DNA from: a virus
Direction: 5' to 3' (one strand)
DNA length: 64,000 nt
Virus record (IMG/VR): IMGVR_UViG_3300037086_000360
Coordinates: 186,001 to 250,000 of that record
Shown here: piece by piece, positions 27,800 through 35,442 of the stretch
Position numbering within the stretch: position 1 is the first letter of the stretch
Layout: every line of letters starts with the position of its first letter
Position numbers and translations under genes: made by a program
Notes under the pieces: model-generated
Seen by the model: the letters and a program-made list of their open reading frames with translations, nothing else
What the model was told of the DNA's origin: nothing
Databases searched by the model: none

Positions 27800-28687
27800 A
27801 TGAAGAGTTTGAAGCAACTGAATGAGAAGCTTCTTCAAAAGAGAGTCCTTTTGGAAGATGGTGATGCTCCTCCTAAGATTATTCAAGAGCTCTTGTTCAA
27901 AATCTCTTATGTAAATCCATTTATTTCAAATCTTCTCAGTAGTTCCCATACTGATTGGTATGAAGAACCTGGTATAGAAACTGCTGGAGTCACTGTCAGA
28001 TTTGGCAAGATCCATTTCTTCTACAATCCTGAATTTATAGCTTCACTGTCTGAACCAGAACTCGTTTTTTTGTTGTTGCATGAACTCTATCACATTTTTA
28101 AGCAACACACCATCAGAGGAAAAATGGCTGGTGGTGATCCAGAAAAGGCCCACTTATTCAATGTTGCAGCCGACGCGATCATCAACGATGAAGTTGAAAA
28201 AGATGGTGGTCCAGGTGGAAGACCAATAAAAGTAATTGATCACGCTTGGTTCATCAAACCTCGTGGTACTTCTGGACAATATGGAAGTGTAGAAAAAGAA
28301 TTTCAAAACGATCCAAAAGATGACTATAAGGGACAGGAACTTACTGAAGAACTTTACAAATGGATGTTGGATCGAAAGAAAAACTATGCACCACCTCCAC
28401 CTAAGCCTGGTAGTGGAAAGGGCAATCCTTATGTTCCAAAAGTTGGTGATGTGGTTTGGAACGAAAAAACTCAAGAATATGGAAAAGTATCTTCAATCGC
28501 TGGCAAGAAGATTTCTGTAGAGACCATGACAGAAAAAGAAGCTGAAGCCGCATTGAAGGCCAAACAAGGAACGCAAACTTCTAGTCCTGTTGGACAAACA
28601 ACTTCATTTTCTCAAAATCCTGCTCAACTGAGCCATCTTGAACAAGAAATGGCCAAAATGCAGCAATCAAAAGCTGGAAAGAAATAA
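27800..28687 (+). CDS. Putative metallopeptidase, DUF2201 N-terminal type
   Basis: 295 residues. Central motif LVFLLLHELYHIFKQHTIRG contains HExxH (HELYH), followed by NVAADAIINDEVEK, the usual partner segment of this family. The C-terminal 90 residues are Pro/Gly- and Lys-rich with a small beta domain (GDVVWNEKTQEYGKVSSI). Starts 2 nt after the ATPase stop. In the second module the same domain is fused to the VWA domain; here they are separate genes. Protease activity is predicted, not shown. Confidence 0.75.
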   Translation: MKSLKQLNEKLLQKRVLLEDGDAPPKIIQELLFKISYVNPFISNLLSSSHTDWYEEPGIETAGVTVRFGKIHFFYNPEFIASLSEPELVFLLLHELYHIFKQHTIRGKMAGGDPEKAHLFNVAADAIINDEVEKDGGPGGRPIKVIDHAWFIKPRGTSGQYGSVEKEFQNDPKDDYKGQELTEELYKWMLDRKKNYAPPPPKPGSGKGNPYVPKVGDVVWNEKTQEYGKVSSIAGKKISVETMTEKEAEAALKAKQGTQTSSPVGQTTSFSQNPAQLSHLEQEMAKMQQSKAGKK

Positions 28688-28688
28688 T

Positions 28689-30212
28689 ATGGGCCTAGAG
28701 TTTTTAGACCGTCTTTCAAAAGAAATTGTCGAACAAGTAAAGACAGCAACCTGGGATCAGCCCGATGTTCTTCCTGTTGGACTACCCCCACCATCTGGCG
28801 GTCAGCCTGGAAAACCAGGCGGTCAAAAAGGAAAAATAATAGGCAAGCAACCACCCCCTCCTCCAGGTGGAAAACCAGGACAACCTCAACCATCACAACC
28901 GCCTCAACCAGGTGGAAAACCACCAAAGGGCGGAGAACCTCAGGGTTCTCCATCTCCAGGAGATAAAAAGGGCGGAGAACTTACTAAGGGCAAAGATGCT
29001 ATTGGAGATTTTGAGAATAAGGGAAAAGAAGGCAAGAAACCAGTTGCTGGAAAAGAGGGTGAGAGCACGAAGGGAAAAGAGAAGATGGAAACTGGTGAGG
29101 GAGAAGATGAGGGGAATAAAAAAGACTCTGATAAAAACAATGGAAAAGAGTGGATGGATGATCATTCCAAGTTGGCAGACAGTGATGGAAGTGCTAAGGG
29201 TTTGATTGAGAGAGCTTATAGAGAAGTCGAAGCAGATATGAAGAAAATAGAGGCTCGTTCTACTATGGCTGGAAAAGAATCTGGTGGTTTTTTTGCTCGT
29301 CTGAAAGAGTTCATGAAAGAAGAGTTTGACATCTCTCAAATCTTAGATAGACTTAGAGAGTATAAGATCGAAATCAACAAGCATATCAAAAAGAGAGAAA
29401 CCTATCAAGCTGGAGTTTTTAATCCAGTAACTCATAGTGGAAGCATTCTCGCTCCAGGATCTCCTAAGCTCCCTATTTATGAGAAAAATGCTGCTATTTT
29501 GATTTTTGCTCTTGACACATCAGGATCTATCACCGCTGAAGATTGGTCTTCAGCACTTGGATATATGAACAGCATCGCTCGCCAATTTGAAGAACAAGAA
29601 CATGGAATCAAGGGCAAAGTCTATTACATAAACTGGGACACTGAAGTCCATCCACCAATCAGAAAGTGGAACTATATGACTGAGTTGAAGCCTAAAAAAG
29701 AAATGACACCAGAAGAAAGAGAACAAATGGCAGTCATGGGAATGGGTGGAACCGACATTCAGTCTCTCTTTGATTTCCTTGATGAACACTTTGTCAGAGT
29801 GGTTGATGGAAAGCCATATTTCGTTTGGTCCGAGAAGATGGCACCGTTCATTTCAGATCCAAAAGAAAGATCGAAGGCGGCCAAAGAAAAAACTCTTCCG
29901 GACGATTCAGTTCAAGTAGAAATCGAACCACCAGATCCAAAGAACTATAAATATCGTGTTGGTGAGTATAAGAAGGAAATGTCGGATAAGGCAAAGCAGG
30001 GAAAACTTCAATTGGATGTTGGCGGAGTTCAACCGGTTCCATATCTTCTTATCTATACTGATGGTTTCTTTGGAAAACCAGATGTAGCAAAAAGCAAACT
30101 CTTCGGCAGAGAGCCTGGAAACATTCTCTATATCATTACAAGCAGGGCTGGAATCGCCAACATCAATCCACCAAACTACGTGTATCACAACCTCCATAAC
30201 GATAAACTCTAG
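28689..30212 (+). CDS. VWA-domain protein with Pro/Gly/Lys linker, 507 aa
   Basis: ATG 28689, 2 nt after the upstream stop. Residues about 25-165 are low complexity (PPPPPGGKPG repeats, then acidic-basic KGKE segments). The VWA-like domain starts near 275: ILIFALDTSGSITAEDW (MIDAS), YYINWDTEV, GMGGTDIQSLFDF and LLIYTDGFFGKP. Some metal-site spacing is DUF2201-like. Partner of the adjacent metallopeptidase and MoxR genes. Confidence 0.78.
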   Translation: MGLEFLDRLSKEIVEQVKTATWDQPDVLPVGLPPPSGGQPGKPGGQKGKIIGKQPPPPPGGKPGQPQPSQPPQPGGKPPKGGEPQGSPSPGDKKGGELTKGKDAIGDFENKGKEGKKPVAGKEGESTKGKEKMETGEGEDEGNKKDSDKNNGKEWMDDHSKLADSDGSAKGLIERAYREVEADMKKIEARSTMAGKESGGFFARLKEFMKEEFDISQILDRLREYKIEINKHIKKRETYQAGVFNPVTHSGSILAPGSPKLPIYEKNAAILIFALDTSGSITAEDWSSALGYMNSIARQFEEQEHGIKGKVYYINWDTEVHPPIRKWNYMTELKPKKEMTPEEREQMAVMGMGGTDIQSLFDFLDEHFVRVVDGKPYFVWSEKMAPFISDPKERSKAAKEKTLPDDSVQVEIEPPDPKNYKYRVGEYKKEMSDKAKQGKLQLDVGGVQPVPYLLIYTDGFFGKPDVAKSKLFGREPGNILYIITSRAGIANINPPNYVYHNLHNDKL

Positions 30213-30220
30213 GAGTTGGG

Positions 30221-30622
30221 ATGGCTGAGAAGATCTATGCCCATGAATACATGCTTTTAGATCTCGCCCGCGCATCTCAGTGGCACTGGTCCCTTTTTAG
30301 CACACTTGCTAGTGGTTCTCTCACCGCAAAATCGTACATCTATAAATGCAGGGGTCTTCTTCAAATTCAAAGAGCATCGTCTGTCATGCATTTCCTGCAT
30401 GGATCCGATATTAATTCAAATGCAGCTGGTTTAAGACTTGAAGGATTCAAATTTCTTCTCAAACATTTTCCAAAGGATCCAGTGATTCAGAAAATGAAAC
30501 TAGAATTGTTTGACTCCATCTTTGGTGATGGATCAACTTATCGAATGGTTCTCGCTCGAGCCAAGGGGTATGGTGGAAGAAACAAGAGTGTCTTTGACAG
30601 CTCTGAGTTTGACCTAGCATAA
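30221..30622 (+). CDS. Hypothetical helical protein, 133 aa
   Basis: SD TAGGAG before ATG. Mostly helical, with Trp/His-rich start (LARASQWHWSLFSTLAS). Not recognised. Probably the last gene of the MoxR module 1 unit; its end (GCA-TAA) forms the next promoter-like element. Confidence 0.55.
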   Translation: MAEKIYAHEYMLLDLARASQWHWSLFSTLASGSLTAKSYIYKCRGLLQIQRASSVMHFLHGSDINSNAAGLRLEGFKFLLKHFPKDPVIQKMKLELFDSIFGDGSTYRMVLARAKGYGGRNKSVFDSSEFDLA

Positions 30623-30623
30623 T
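30617..30623 (+). promoter_or_regulatory. GCATANT element for gene 30631
   Basis: GCATAAT, 7 nt before AUG 30631; no SD. Confidence 0.45.
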
Positions 30624-30630
30624 TTTTAGT

Positions 30631-30807
30631 ATGAGATGTCTCGAACCTGCATGTAAAACCCCAGCCAGAAAAGACAGCAACTATTGTGATCAACATCATC
30701 CCACCAGATGGGTTCGTAATAAAAGAACTGGTGAACTCACCAGACCTTGGCACAAGAAACAGTTGATTTTAGAGGTGATAGAGGGAAGAGGTATAATTGA
30801 TTCATGA
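30631..30807 (+). CDS. Small zinc-finger-like protein, 58 aa
   Basis: MRCLEPACKTPARKDSNYCDQHH: Cys3, Cys8, Cys19 and His22/23 form a possible CCCH zinc site, then a basic Trp-containing tail. Leaderless arrangement. Stop overlaps the next ATG (ATGA). Confidence 0.55.
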   Translation: MRCLEPACKTPARKDSNYCDQHHPTRWVRNKRTGELTRPWHKKQLILEVIEGRGIIDS

Positions 30808-31049
30808 TAGTAAAAGATGCTCTCAGGTCCTATAAGCACATTCAAGGACTCTTCACTCAGGATGTTGGAGTGAGACGCGAAGATCTTCCCAAGGAAATCA
30901 ATGGCGTCAAAGTGGAAACACTCAATCCGGTGGAATTTCCTGATGAATCCCTTCAAACTCGGATTCAGATGGTGGCCAAGGAAACCGTTCACAGTCCGGT
31001 CCAGTTCGACAAGAACTTAGGAACTAAAATCAACATTCTCGTTCAGTAA
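30804..31049 (+). CDS. Hypothetical protein, 81 aa
   Basis: Starts in an ATGA overlap. Helix then beta segments (REDLPKEINGVKVETLNPVEF). Not recognised. Confidence 0.5.
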   Translation: MIVKDALRSYKHIQGLFTQDVGVRREDLPKEINGVKVETLNPVEFPDESLQTRIQMVAKETVHSPVQFDKNLGTKINILVQ

Positions 31050-31056
31050 GCATAGT
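31050..31056 (+). promoter_or_regulatory. GCATANT element for gene 31064
   Basis: GCATAGT, 7 nt before AUG 31064, which has no SD. Confidence 0.45.
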
Positions 31057-31063
31057 TCTCTAT

Positions 31064-31360
31064 ATGGACAACACCCAAAAGCAGGCATTGCTGGCGAAGT
31101 ACCACTTGATGTTCGATAGGCCTTCTATCGACGGGTTCTTGCTTTTTTCCATGGCACAAGCCAAGGAAGAAAATGGAAAGTTGAAAGTGTATTTGCCTCG
31201 AGCAAAAAAGCTTTTCATGGTGATGGTGAGATACTTTCCAACCGATAAGTTGAAGAAGTATTTTCCACGGTCTTGGAAAAACTCCAAGAGTAATCGATCC
31301 ATCTTCCTCGAGAGATGTGAACAGTATTTTGAAGCCAAAACTATAAGGAGACGTCGTTGA
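31064..31360 (+). CDS. Hypothetical basic protein, 98 aa
   Basis: Leaderless arrangement. Helical and very basic, ending KTIRRRR. Overlaps the receiver-like gene by 4 nt. Not recognised; nucleic-acid contact possible. Confidence 0.5.
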   Translation: MDNTQKQALLAKYHLMFDRPSIDGFLLFSMAQAKEENGKLKVYLPRAKKLFMVMVRYFPTDKLKKYFPRSWKNSKSNRSIFLERCEQYFEAKTIRRRR

Positions 31361-31710
31361 AAGTTTTGATCTTCGAGGATGATGCTGAGAGGATAAAAAC
31401 CTTTCAGAGAATTCTCAAAAATCACGACCTTTACTTTTTCGACAAAGTAGATGAGGCCAAGAAAGCATTTGATCTTCTTGGCCCCTTTGATTTTATTTTC
31501 CTCGATCATGATATGGACGGAAAAGTCTTTGTCCCATCAGAGGAAGAGAACACTGGCTATCAGCTCGCCAAACACATTGCTAAAATGGGAACGAAGGCAG
31601 AGATTGTTGTCCATAGTATGAACATGCCCGGAGTTGAGAAAATATTGGGCGTCTTGCCACAGGCAAAGAATGTCTCATTTCCTATTCTCATCCAACATCT
31701 CAAAGGATGA
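31357..31710 (+). CDS. Receiver-fold protein, cyclic-phosphate-processing (cREC) type
   Basis: 117 residues. N-terminus KVLIFEDDAERIKTF looks like a response-regulator receiver, but the phospho-acceptor loop reads FIFLDHDMDG, followed by ENTGYQLAKHI and VVHSMNMPGV. The LDHD, TGY and HSMN triplet fits receiver-derived domains annotated as cyclic-phosphate processing rather than a signalling receiver. If right, it may act on RNA 2',3'-cyclic phosphate ends. No output domain. TTG start with SD AAGGAG. Confidence 0.6.
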   Translation: MKVLIFEDDAERIKTFQRILKNHDLYFFDKVDEAKKAFDLLGPFDFIFLDHDMDGKVFVPSEEENTGYQLAKHIAKMGTKAEIVVHSMNMPGVEKILGVLPQAKNVSFPILIQHLKG

Positions 31711-32090
31711 AAATGGAACCCGATAAAAAGGCAAAAATACTTCTGGAATACGGAAGTATGATTGTATATCTCAGAGAAAAACTCATTGATGTTGGAATCG
31801 ACGATTCAGAAGTTGAAGAACGCCTTACGACTTCTTTCTTTGATTTCATAGAACCAGAACAGGTGAGAGAGTCATACGATTCTGAAGAGCTTTCAGGTGA
31901 TCCAGAAGAAGCCACCTATGAAACATGGCATGATGCCTGGGAAGATAACAGTGATCCTCTTTGTCATAGACTTGCTGAAGAATACTCTCTAATGGTTTTC
32001 GACAGTGATGGAGACATGGAAGATGAATTAGTAAAATACATCATGAAGGTGGCTGTTGGTATTTCTGTGGATGGTGGTCCAAATGAATGA
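31707..32090 (+). CDS. Hypothetical acidic protein, 127 aa
   Basis: TGATG overlap with the receiver gene. Strongly acidic throughout (DDSEVEERL; EELSGDPEEATYETWHDAWEDN). Not recognised; may mimic nucleic acid or be structural. Confidence 0.55.
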   Translation: MKMEPDKKAKILLEYGSMIVYLREKLIDVGIDDSEVEERLTTSFFDFIEPEQVRESYDSEELSGDPEEATYETWHDAWEDNSDPLCHRLAEEYSLMVFDSDGDMEDELVKYIMKVAVGISVDGGPNE

Positions 32091-32794
32091 AGATAACTCT
32101 ACAAGACCTCATCAATCACGCAAAATCCTCTGACATAAAATGGCTCTATGAGATCAAGACTGTAAGTTGGCTCAAGGGGCTTCTCAACAATAAACTTGAC
32201 GAAGTCACAATCAGATTTCTTTGGAACAGAAATGACATTCATTGGGACATCGTCAGATACCAAAAGATTCCTTCTGACATGGTAAAAGATTTATTTGAAG
32301 ATTATATGGGCATGAGAAAGAAGAAGGGTGTCAATGCTGCCACTTTCAAACAAGCTATAGTCAGTCAAAATATAACTCCAGAGATTGTCAAGCTGACCGA
32401 AGACGTCAATAATTTTCCCAATGAAGCCTACTTCATGTTATGGAGTACTATTCCTGAAAAAATGGTTAAGATGGCCGACATCACAACTTTCATCAATAAC
32501 ATCAGTGATGTCACATATAAGGATTTTGGTTTCTATGTAAAGGAATCTCTCATAGCTCTTGTGAGAGAAGTTCCAGAGACCATGGTCACTGTGATGGAAA
32601 AGGTACTGGTTTCGAAAGATTTGTGTGAAGAAATCATTCCAACTCTTGGTAAGTTAGTGTTCTTCGATGATGAGACTATAGAACTCATTCGTCAAACAGT
32701 TGGAGTCATGACGTTTTATACATTCATGGAGCATCTCATTAGCAGAGACCATTGTTCTGTGAGTGCAAAAGCAAAATATCTTCTGAGTAAATAG
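32087..32794 (+). CDS. Hypothetical helical protein, 235 aa
   Basis: ATGA overlap with the upstream gene. Repeated helix pairs containing PxEMVxxMxxV-like elements (IPEKMVKMADITTF; VPETMVTVMEKVL) suggest an alpha-solenoid. Stops at TAG, followed at once by the in-frame ATG of the next gene. Confidence 0.55.
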   Translation: MKITLQDLINHAKSSDIKWLYEIKTVSWLKGLLNNKLDEVTIRFLWNRNDIHWDIVRYQKIPSDMVKDLFEDYMGMRKKKGVNAATFKQAIVSQNITPEIVKLTEDVNNFPNEAYFMLWSTIPEKMVKMADITTFINNISDVTYKDFGFYVKESLIALVREVPETMVTVMEKVLVSKDLCEEIIPTLGKLVFFDDETIELIRQTVGVMTFYTFMEHLISRDHCSVSAKAKYLLSK

Positions 32795-33085
32795 ATGAGT
32801 GTATTGAAAGTTATTGGTGAAGCATTGGAAAATAGATGGTTTGAAGTTCCTGAAAAAGATGGAATAGTATATGTTCGTCTTTCTGTAATCAACGACTATC
32901 TTGGAAGAGAAAAAATCACCTATTTCAGTGTTGCGTTTGATAAAGATCATAAGTTGTTTATGCCTCTGTTTTATAGAGGTCATGATTTTGAATACTTCGC
33001 ACAATTCAACGAAGTAGAAGATCAAGAGTTAGTTGTACAATTCACAGCCTTTGAAGCCAAATATTTACTTGGAGGAAAAGAATGA
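32795..33085 (+). CDS. Hypothetical protein, paralogue A of a pair, 96 aa
   Basis: Shares with the next gene an IGEALENRWF / IYEALKDKWF start and an FTAFEAKYLL / LTAIEALYAL end, with a beta-rich middle. No SD; it follows a TAG-ATG junction. Confidence 0.55.
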   Translation: MSVLKVIGEALENRWFEVPEKDGIVYVRLSVINDYLGREKITYFSVAFDKDHKLFMPLFYRGHDFEYFAQFNEVEDQELVVQFTAFEAKYLLGGKE

Positions 33086-33423
33086 CCACCGCTTTGGATC
33101 TAATATATGAAGCATTAAAAGACAAGTGGTTTGCTTCTAGGGCAGTTGATTTCTATTATGACATCTATCATGATCCAAAAAAAACTAAGATCTACCAAAG
33201 AGTTGAAATGGATTCAGACAAGAGTCTTCGATGGGTCTTTATCGTTGTAAATAAAACTGGACTAAACTCAGAAGTCTCGTCTTCATATGAAGATTTTACT
33301 TCTGATGAAACAGCCGATAAGCTTAGAGAAGTGAAAGATGACAGAATGATTAGAAAGCTTACAGCAATAGAAGCTCTTTATGCACTGAGTGAAGAAGATG
33401 AAGACGATGATGACTGCGTGTAG
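33082..33423 (+). CDS. Hypothetical protein, paralogue B of a pair, 113 aa
   Basis: ATGA overlap with paralogue A. Same EALxxKWF opening and TAIEALYALS ending, then an acidic tail (EEDEDDDDC). Local tandem duplication; function unknown. Confidence 0.55.
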   Translation: MTTALDLIYEALKDKWFASRAVDFYYDIYHDPKKTKIYQRVEMDSDKSLRWVFIVVNKTGLNSEVSSSYEDFTSDETADKLREVKDDRMIRKLTAIEALYALSEEDEDDDDCV

Positions 33424-33474
33424 TCATTTTAGAGAGTATATTTTTTGTAGTACAATGATTATGGAGGAAGAACC

Positions 33475-33816
33475 ATGCGAATACTCGGTTCTGACAACGA
33501 CGGAGTGACCGACATCAGCCTAGAAGCTCTCGAAGCATTTCATGAAAAGGGCAAGGAGCTTGTGGCAGTTGGAATCCATAGCGATTCAACAAGTGAAGTA
33601 GTTTGTACTTTCTATTTCAAGAATGATGAGATCTATAACGCTTCTGGATTTTCCATCGGCTACAGTGGAACTGGACCTCATGGACTCTACAAAGCTATCA
33701 AGATGTGGGACCCAAAAATTGGTCCTTTCGAAGACACCAAAATTTCTTCAATGGATACCAACAAGAGTTGGATGTGGTTTCCTATTGGTGGATTCAGAGA
33801 AGCCGAATTCAAGTAG
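33475..33816 (+). CDS. Hypothetical protein, 113 aa
   Basis: SD GGAGGAAG before ATG. Beta-rich with Gly-rich loop (GFSIGYSGTGPHGLYKAI). Not recognised. Stands between a short gap and the second MoxR gene. Confidence 0.55.
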   Translation: MRILGSDNDGVTDISLEALEAFHEKGKELVAVGIHSDSTSEVVCTFYFKNDEIYNASGFSIGYSGTGPHGLYKAIKMWDPKIGPFEDTKISSMDTNKSWMWFPIGGFREAEFK

Positions 33817-33830
33817 GGAGAAAAGAACGT

Positions 33831-33849
33831 GCATACTTATTTGCATAGT
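33831..33849 (+). promoter_or_regulatory. Two GCATANT elements before MoxR module 2
   Basis: GCATACT (33831-33837) and GCATAGT (33843-33849), 39-57 nt before AUG 33888; SD AGGAAGGAGAGG lies next to the start. Confidence 0.5.
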
Positions 33850-33887
33850 CTTCCAAAACACATTGTTACATTAGGAAGGAGAGGTAA

Positions 33888-34994
33888 ATGCCGATTACGA
33901 TCAAGGAACTAAAAGTCAATCTCAAGCTCGTCCTCAAAAAGGGAACGAAACAGCCTATCACCCCATATATTTGGGGAAAGCCGGGTATCGGAAAGTCGCA
34001 AGCTGTCAAGCAGATCGCCGATGAAATGGGAATTGGTTTCATCGACCTTCGTCTTTCACAGCTTGAATCTTCGGACCTTCGTGGTATCCCTGTTCCTGAT
34101 ATGGTGGCGGGTATCGCTCGTTGGCTTCCGCCCGAATTCATCCCCTTTCAGGGTGTAAAGGTTTACCAAAATACTTCCGGCATTCTCCTTCTCGACGAAT
34201 TGAACCGTGCAAGAACCGACGTTCTTCAGGCCGCCTTCCAGCTTGTTCTCGACCGCCAGGTCGGTATGCACAAGCTCATGGATTCCTGGTACATCGTTGC
34301 CGCCGGCAACCTCGGTATGGAAGACAAGACTGACGTCAATGAGTTCGACTCTGCCCTCAAGAACAGGTTCATCCACTTCACAGTGGATGTCAATCTCGAC
34401 ACTTGGGTGACATGGGCCCAGAAGGCGAATGTTCATCCTGATGTCATCAACTATCTCCAGGGAAAGCCCAATCACCTTTTCTACACGGTGAAGGAAGATG
34501 ACAATGTGTTCGTCACTCCTCGTTCTTGGGAAAAGTTTTCCGACATTCTCAAGCAGAATCCGGATGTCGATCCCAAGGAAATCACCCAGGCCATCGGTTC
34601 CGCAATCATCAATGGTTGTGCCGGCCACTTCATCAAGTACCTCGAGTCCAAGGAGATCATCTCTCCGAAAGACATCATCGACAAATATGACGAGGTGAAA
34701 AACAAGATCAAAGCACTTCAGCGTGATCAGGTTTACCAGCTCAACACCGAGTTGGCTTCCTACATCGTGAAGAGTTTGAATAAGGACGCCAACAAACCTC
34801 GCAGGACCAAGGCCCTCGAGTCCGTCCATCAGTACTGTCATGATCACCTGGAGAAGGACATCTACATCGCGTTCCTCCAGTCTCTCACCAAGTCGTGCAA
34901 TGGAGCTTCTCCGGTGAATGACTTCATGGACCTCTACCTGAAGAAATACATCGAGGATTCCAAACTGGTCATCAGCATCCTCAAGAAGAACTAA
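33888..34994 (+). CDS. MoxR-type AAA+ ATPase, 368 aa (module 2)
   Basis: IWGKPGIGKSQAVKQIADEM (Walker A near 31), SQLESSDLRGIPVPD (MoxR signature), ILLLDELNRARTDVLQAAFQLVLDR (Walker B and sensor region), IVAAGNLG and ALKNRFIHF. The last 120 residues are helical and are repeated as the separate gene at 35058. Local GC content is visibly higher than in most neighbours. Strong promoter, SD and own terminator indicate high independent expression. Expected partner: the fused metallopeptidase-VWA protein at 35443. Confidence 0.87.
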   Translation: MPITIKELKVNLKLVLKKGTKQPITPYIWGKPGIGKSQAVKQIADEMGIGFIDLRLSQLESSDLRGIPVPDMVAGIARWLPPEFIPFQGVKVYQNTSGILLLDELNRARTDVLQAAFQLVLDRQVGMHKLMDSWYIVAAGNLGMEDKTDVNEFDSALKNRFIHFTVDVNLDTWVTWAQKANVHPDVINYLQGKPNHLFYTVKEDDNVFVTPRSWEKFSDILKQNPDVDPKEITQAIGSAIINGCAGHFIKYLESKEIISPKDIIDKYDEVKNKIKALQRDQVYQLNTELASYIVKSLNKDANKPRRTKALESVHQYCHDHLEKDIYIAFLQSLTKSCNGASPVNDFMDLYLKKYIEDSKLVISILKKN

Positions 34995-35003
34995 CCTCAA
35001 GCC

Positions 35004-35036
35004 GGGAGGGAGTTTAGAGACTCCCTCCCTTGTTGT
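35004..35036 (+). terminator. Rho-independent terminator
   Basis: GGGAGGGAGT / ACTCCCTCCC, ten pairs, loop TTAGAG, then TTGTTGT. Confidence 0.85.
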
Positions 35037-35057
35037 ATAATCTACATAGAGGTATTC

Positions 35058-35423
35058 ATGAAGCCGACAAAGAGATTTTCTCCAACCGATTTTTTCGAGA
35101 CGTATATTGTTGGAGATTCTGCCGACCAAGCAAAAATACTTCTTCTTCTGACAGCGATGAATGAGGAAGAACTTGCAAAGTTTGCTACTAGGATTTCTTC
35201 TTATGTCGTCAAAAGCAAAGATATTGAAGAAACTGAACACGAGAAGTATTCTCTTGTTCTCCATCGATTTTGTGAGGATCTGAACGATTTTTACTTTAAC
35301 AAGCTTTTGCGAGCGCTTATCCAAGCATGTCATTCGTCAAATCCTGTAAATCCATTTGTAGAGCATTATCTTAGCAAGTTTTCTGACGATGCAAAACGAG
35401 TTGTAATGACTCTCAAGGCATAG
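35058..35423 (+). CDS. Stand-alone copy of the MoxR-2 C-terminal domain
   Basis: 121 residues aligning with the last 120 residues of the ATPase at 33888: ISSYVVKSKD vs LASYIVKSLN, LHRFCEDLN vs VHQYCHDHL, ACHSSNPVNPFVEHYLSKF vs SCNGASPVNDFMDLYLKKY, and matching ends. It lacks any ATPase part. It may modulate the ATPase assembly by replacing the domain in hexamers. SD AGAGGT. Confidence 0.7.
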   Translation: MKPTKRFSPTDFFETYIVGDSADQAKILLLLTAMNEEELAKFATRISSYVVKSKDIEETEHEKYSLVLHRFCEDLNDFYFNKLLRALIQACHSSNPVNPFVEHYLSKFSDDAKRVVMTLKA

Positions 35424-35442
35424 TTGATATAAAGAGGAAATA

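Noticed and set aside
34056-35333. 425-aa minus-strand reading frame
   Set aside because: Antisense to the MoxR ATPase and to its C-terminal-domain gene; it is a shadow of the codon-biased plus-strand genes.
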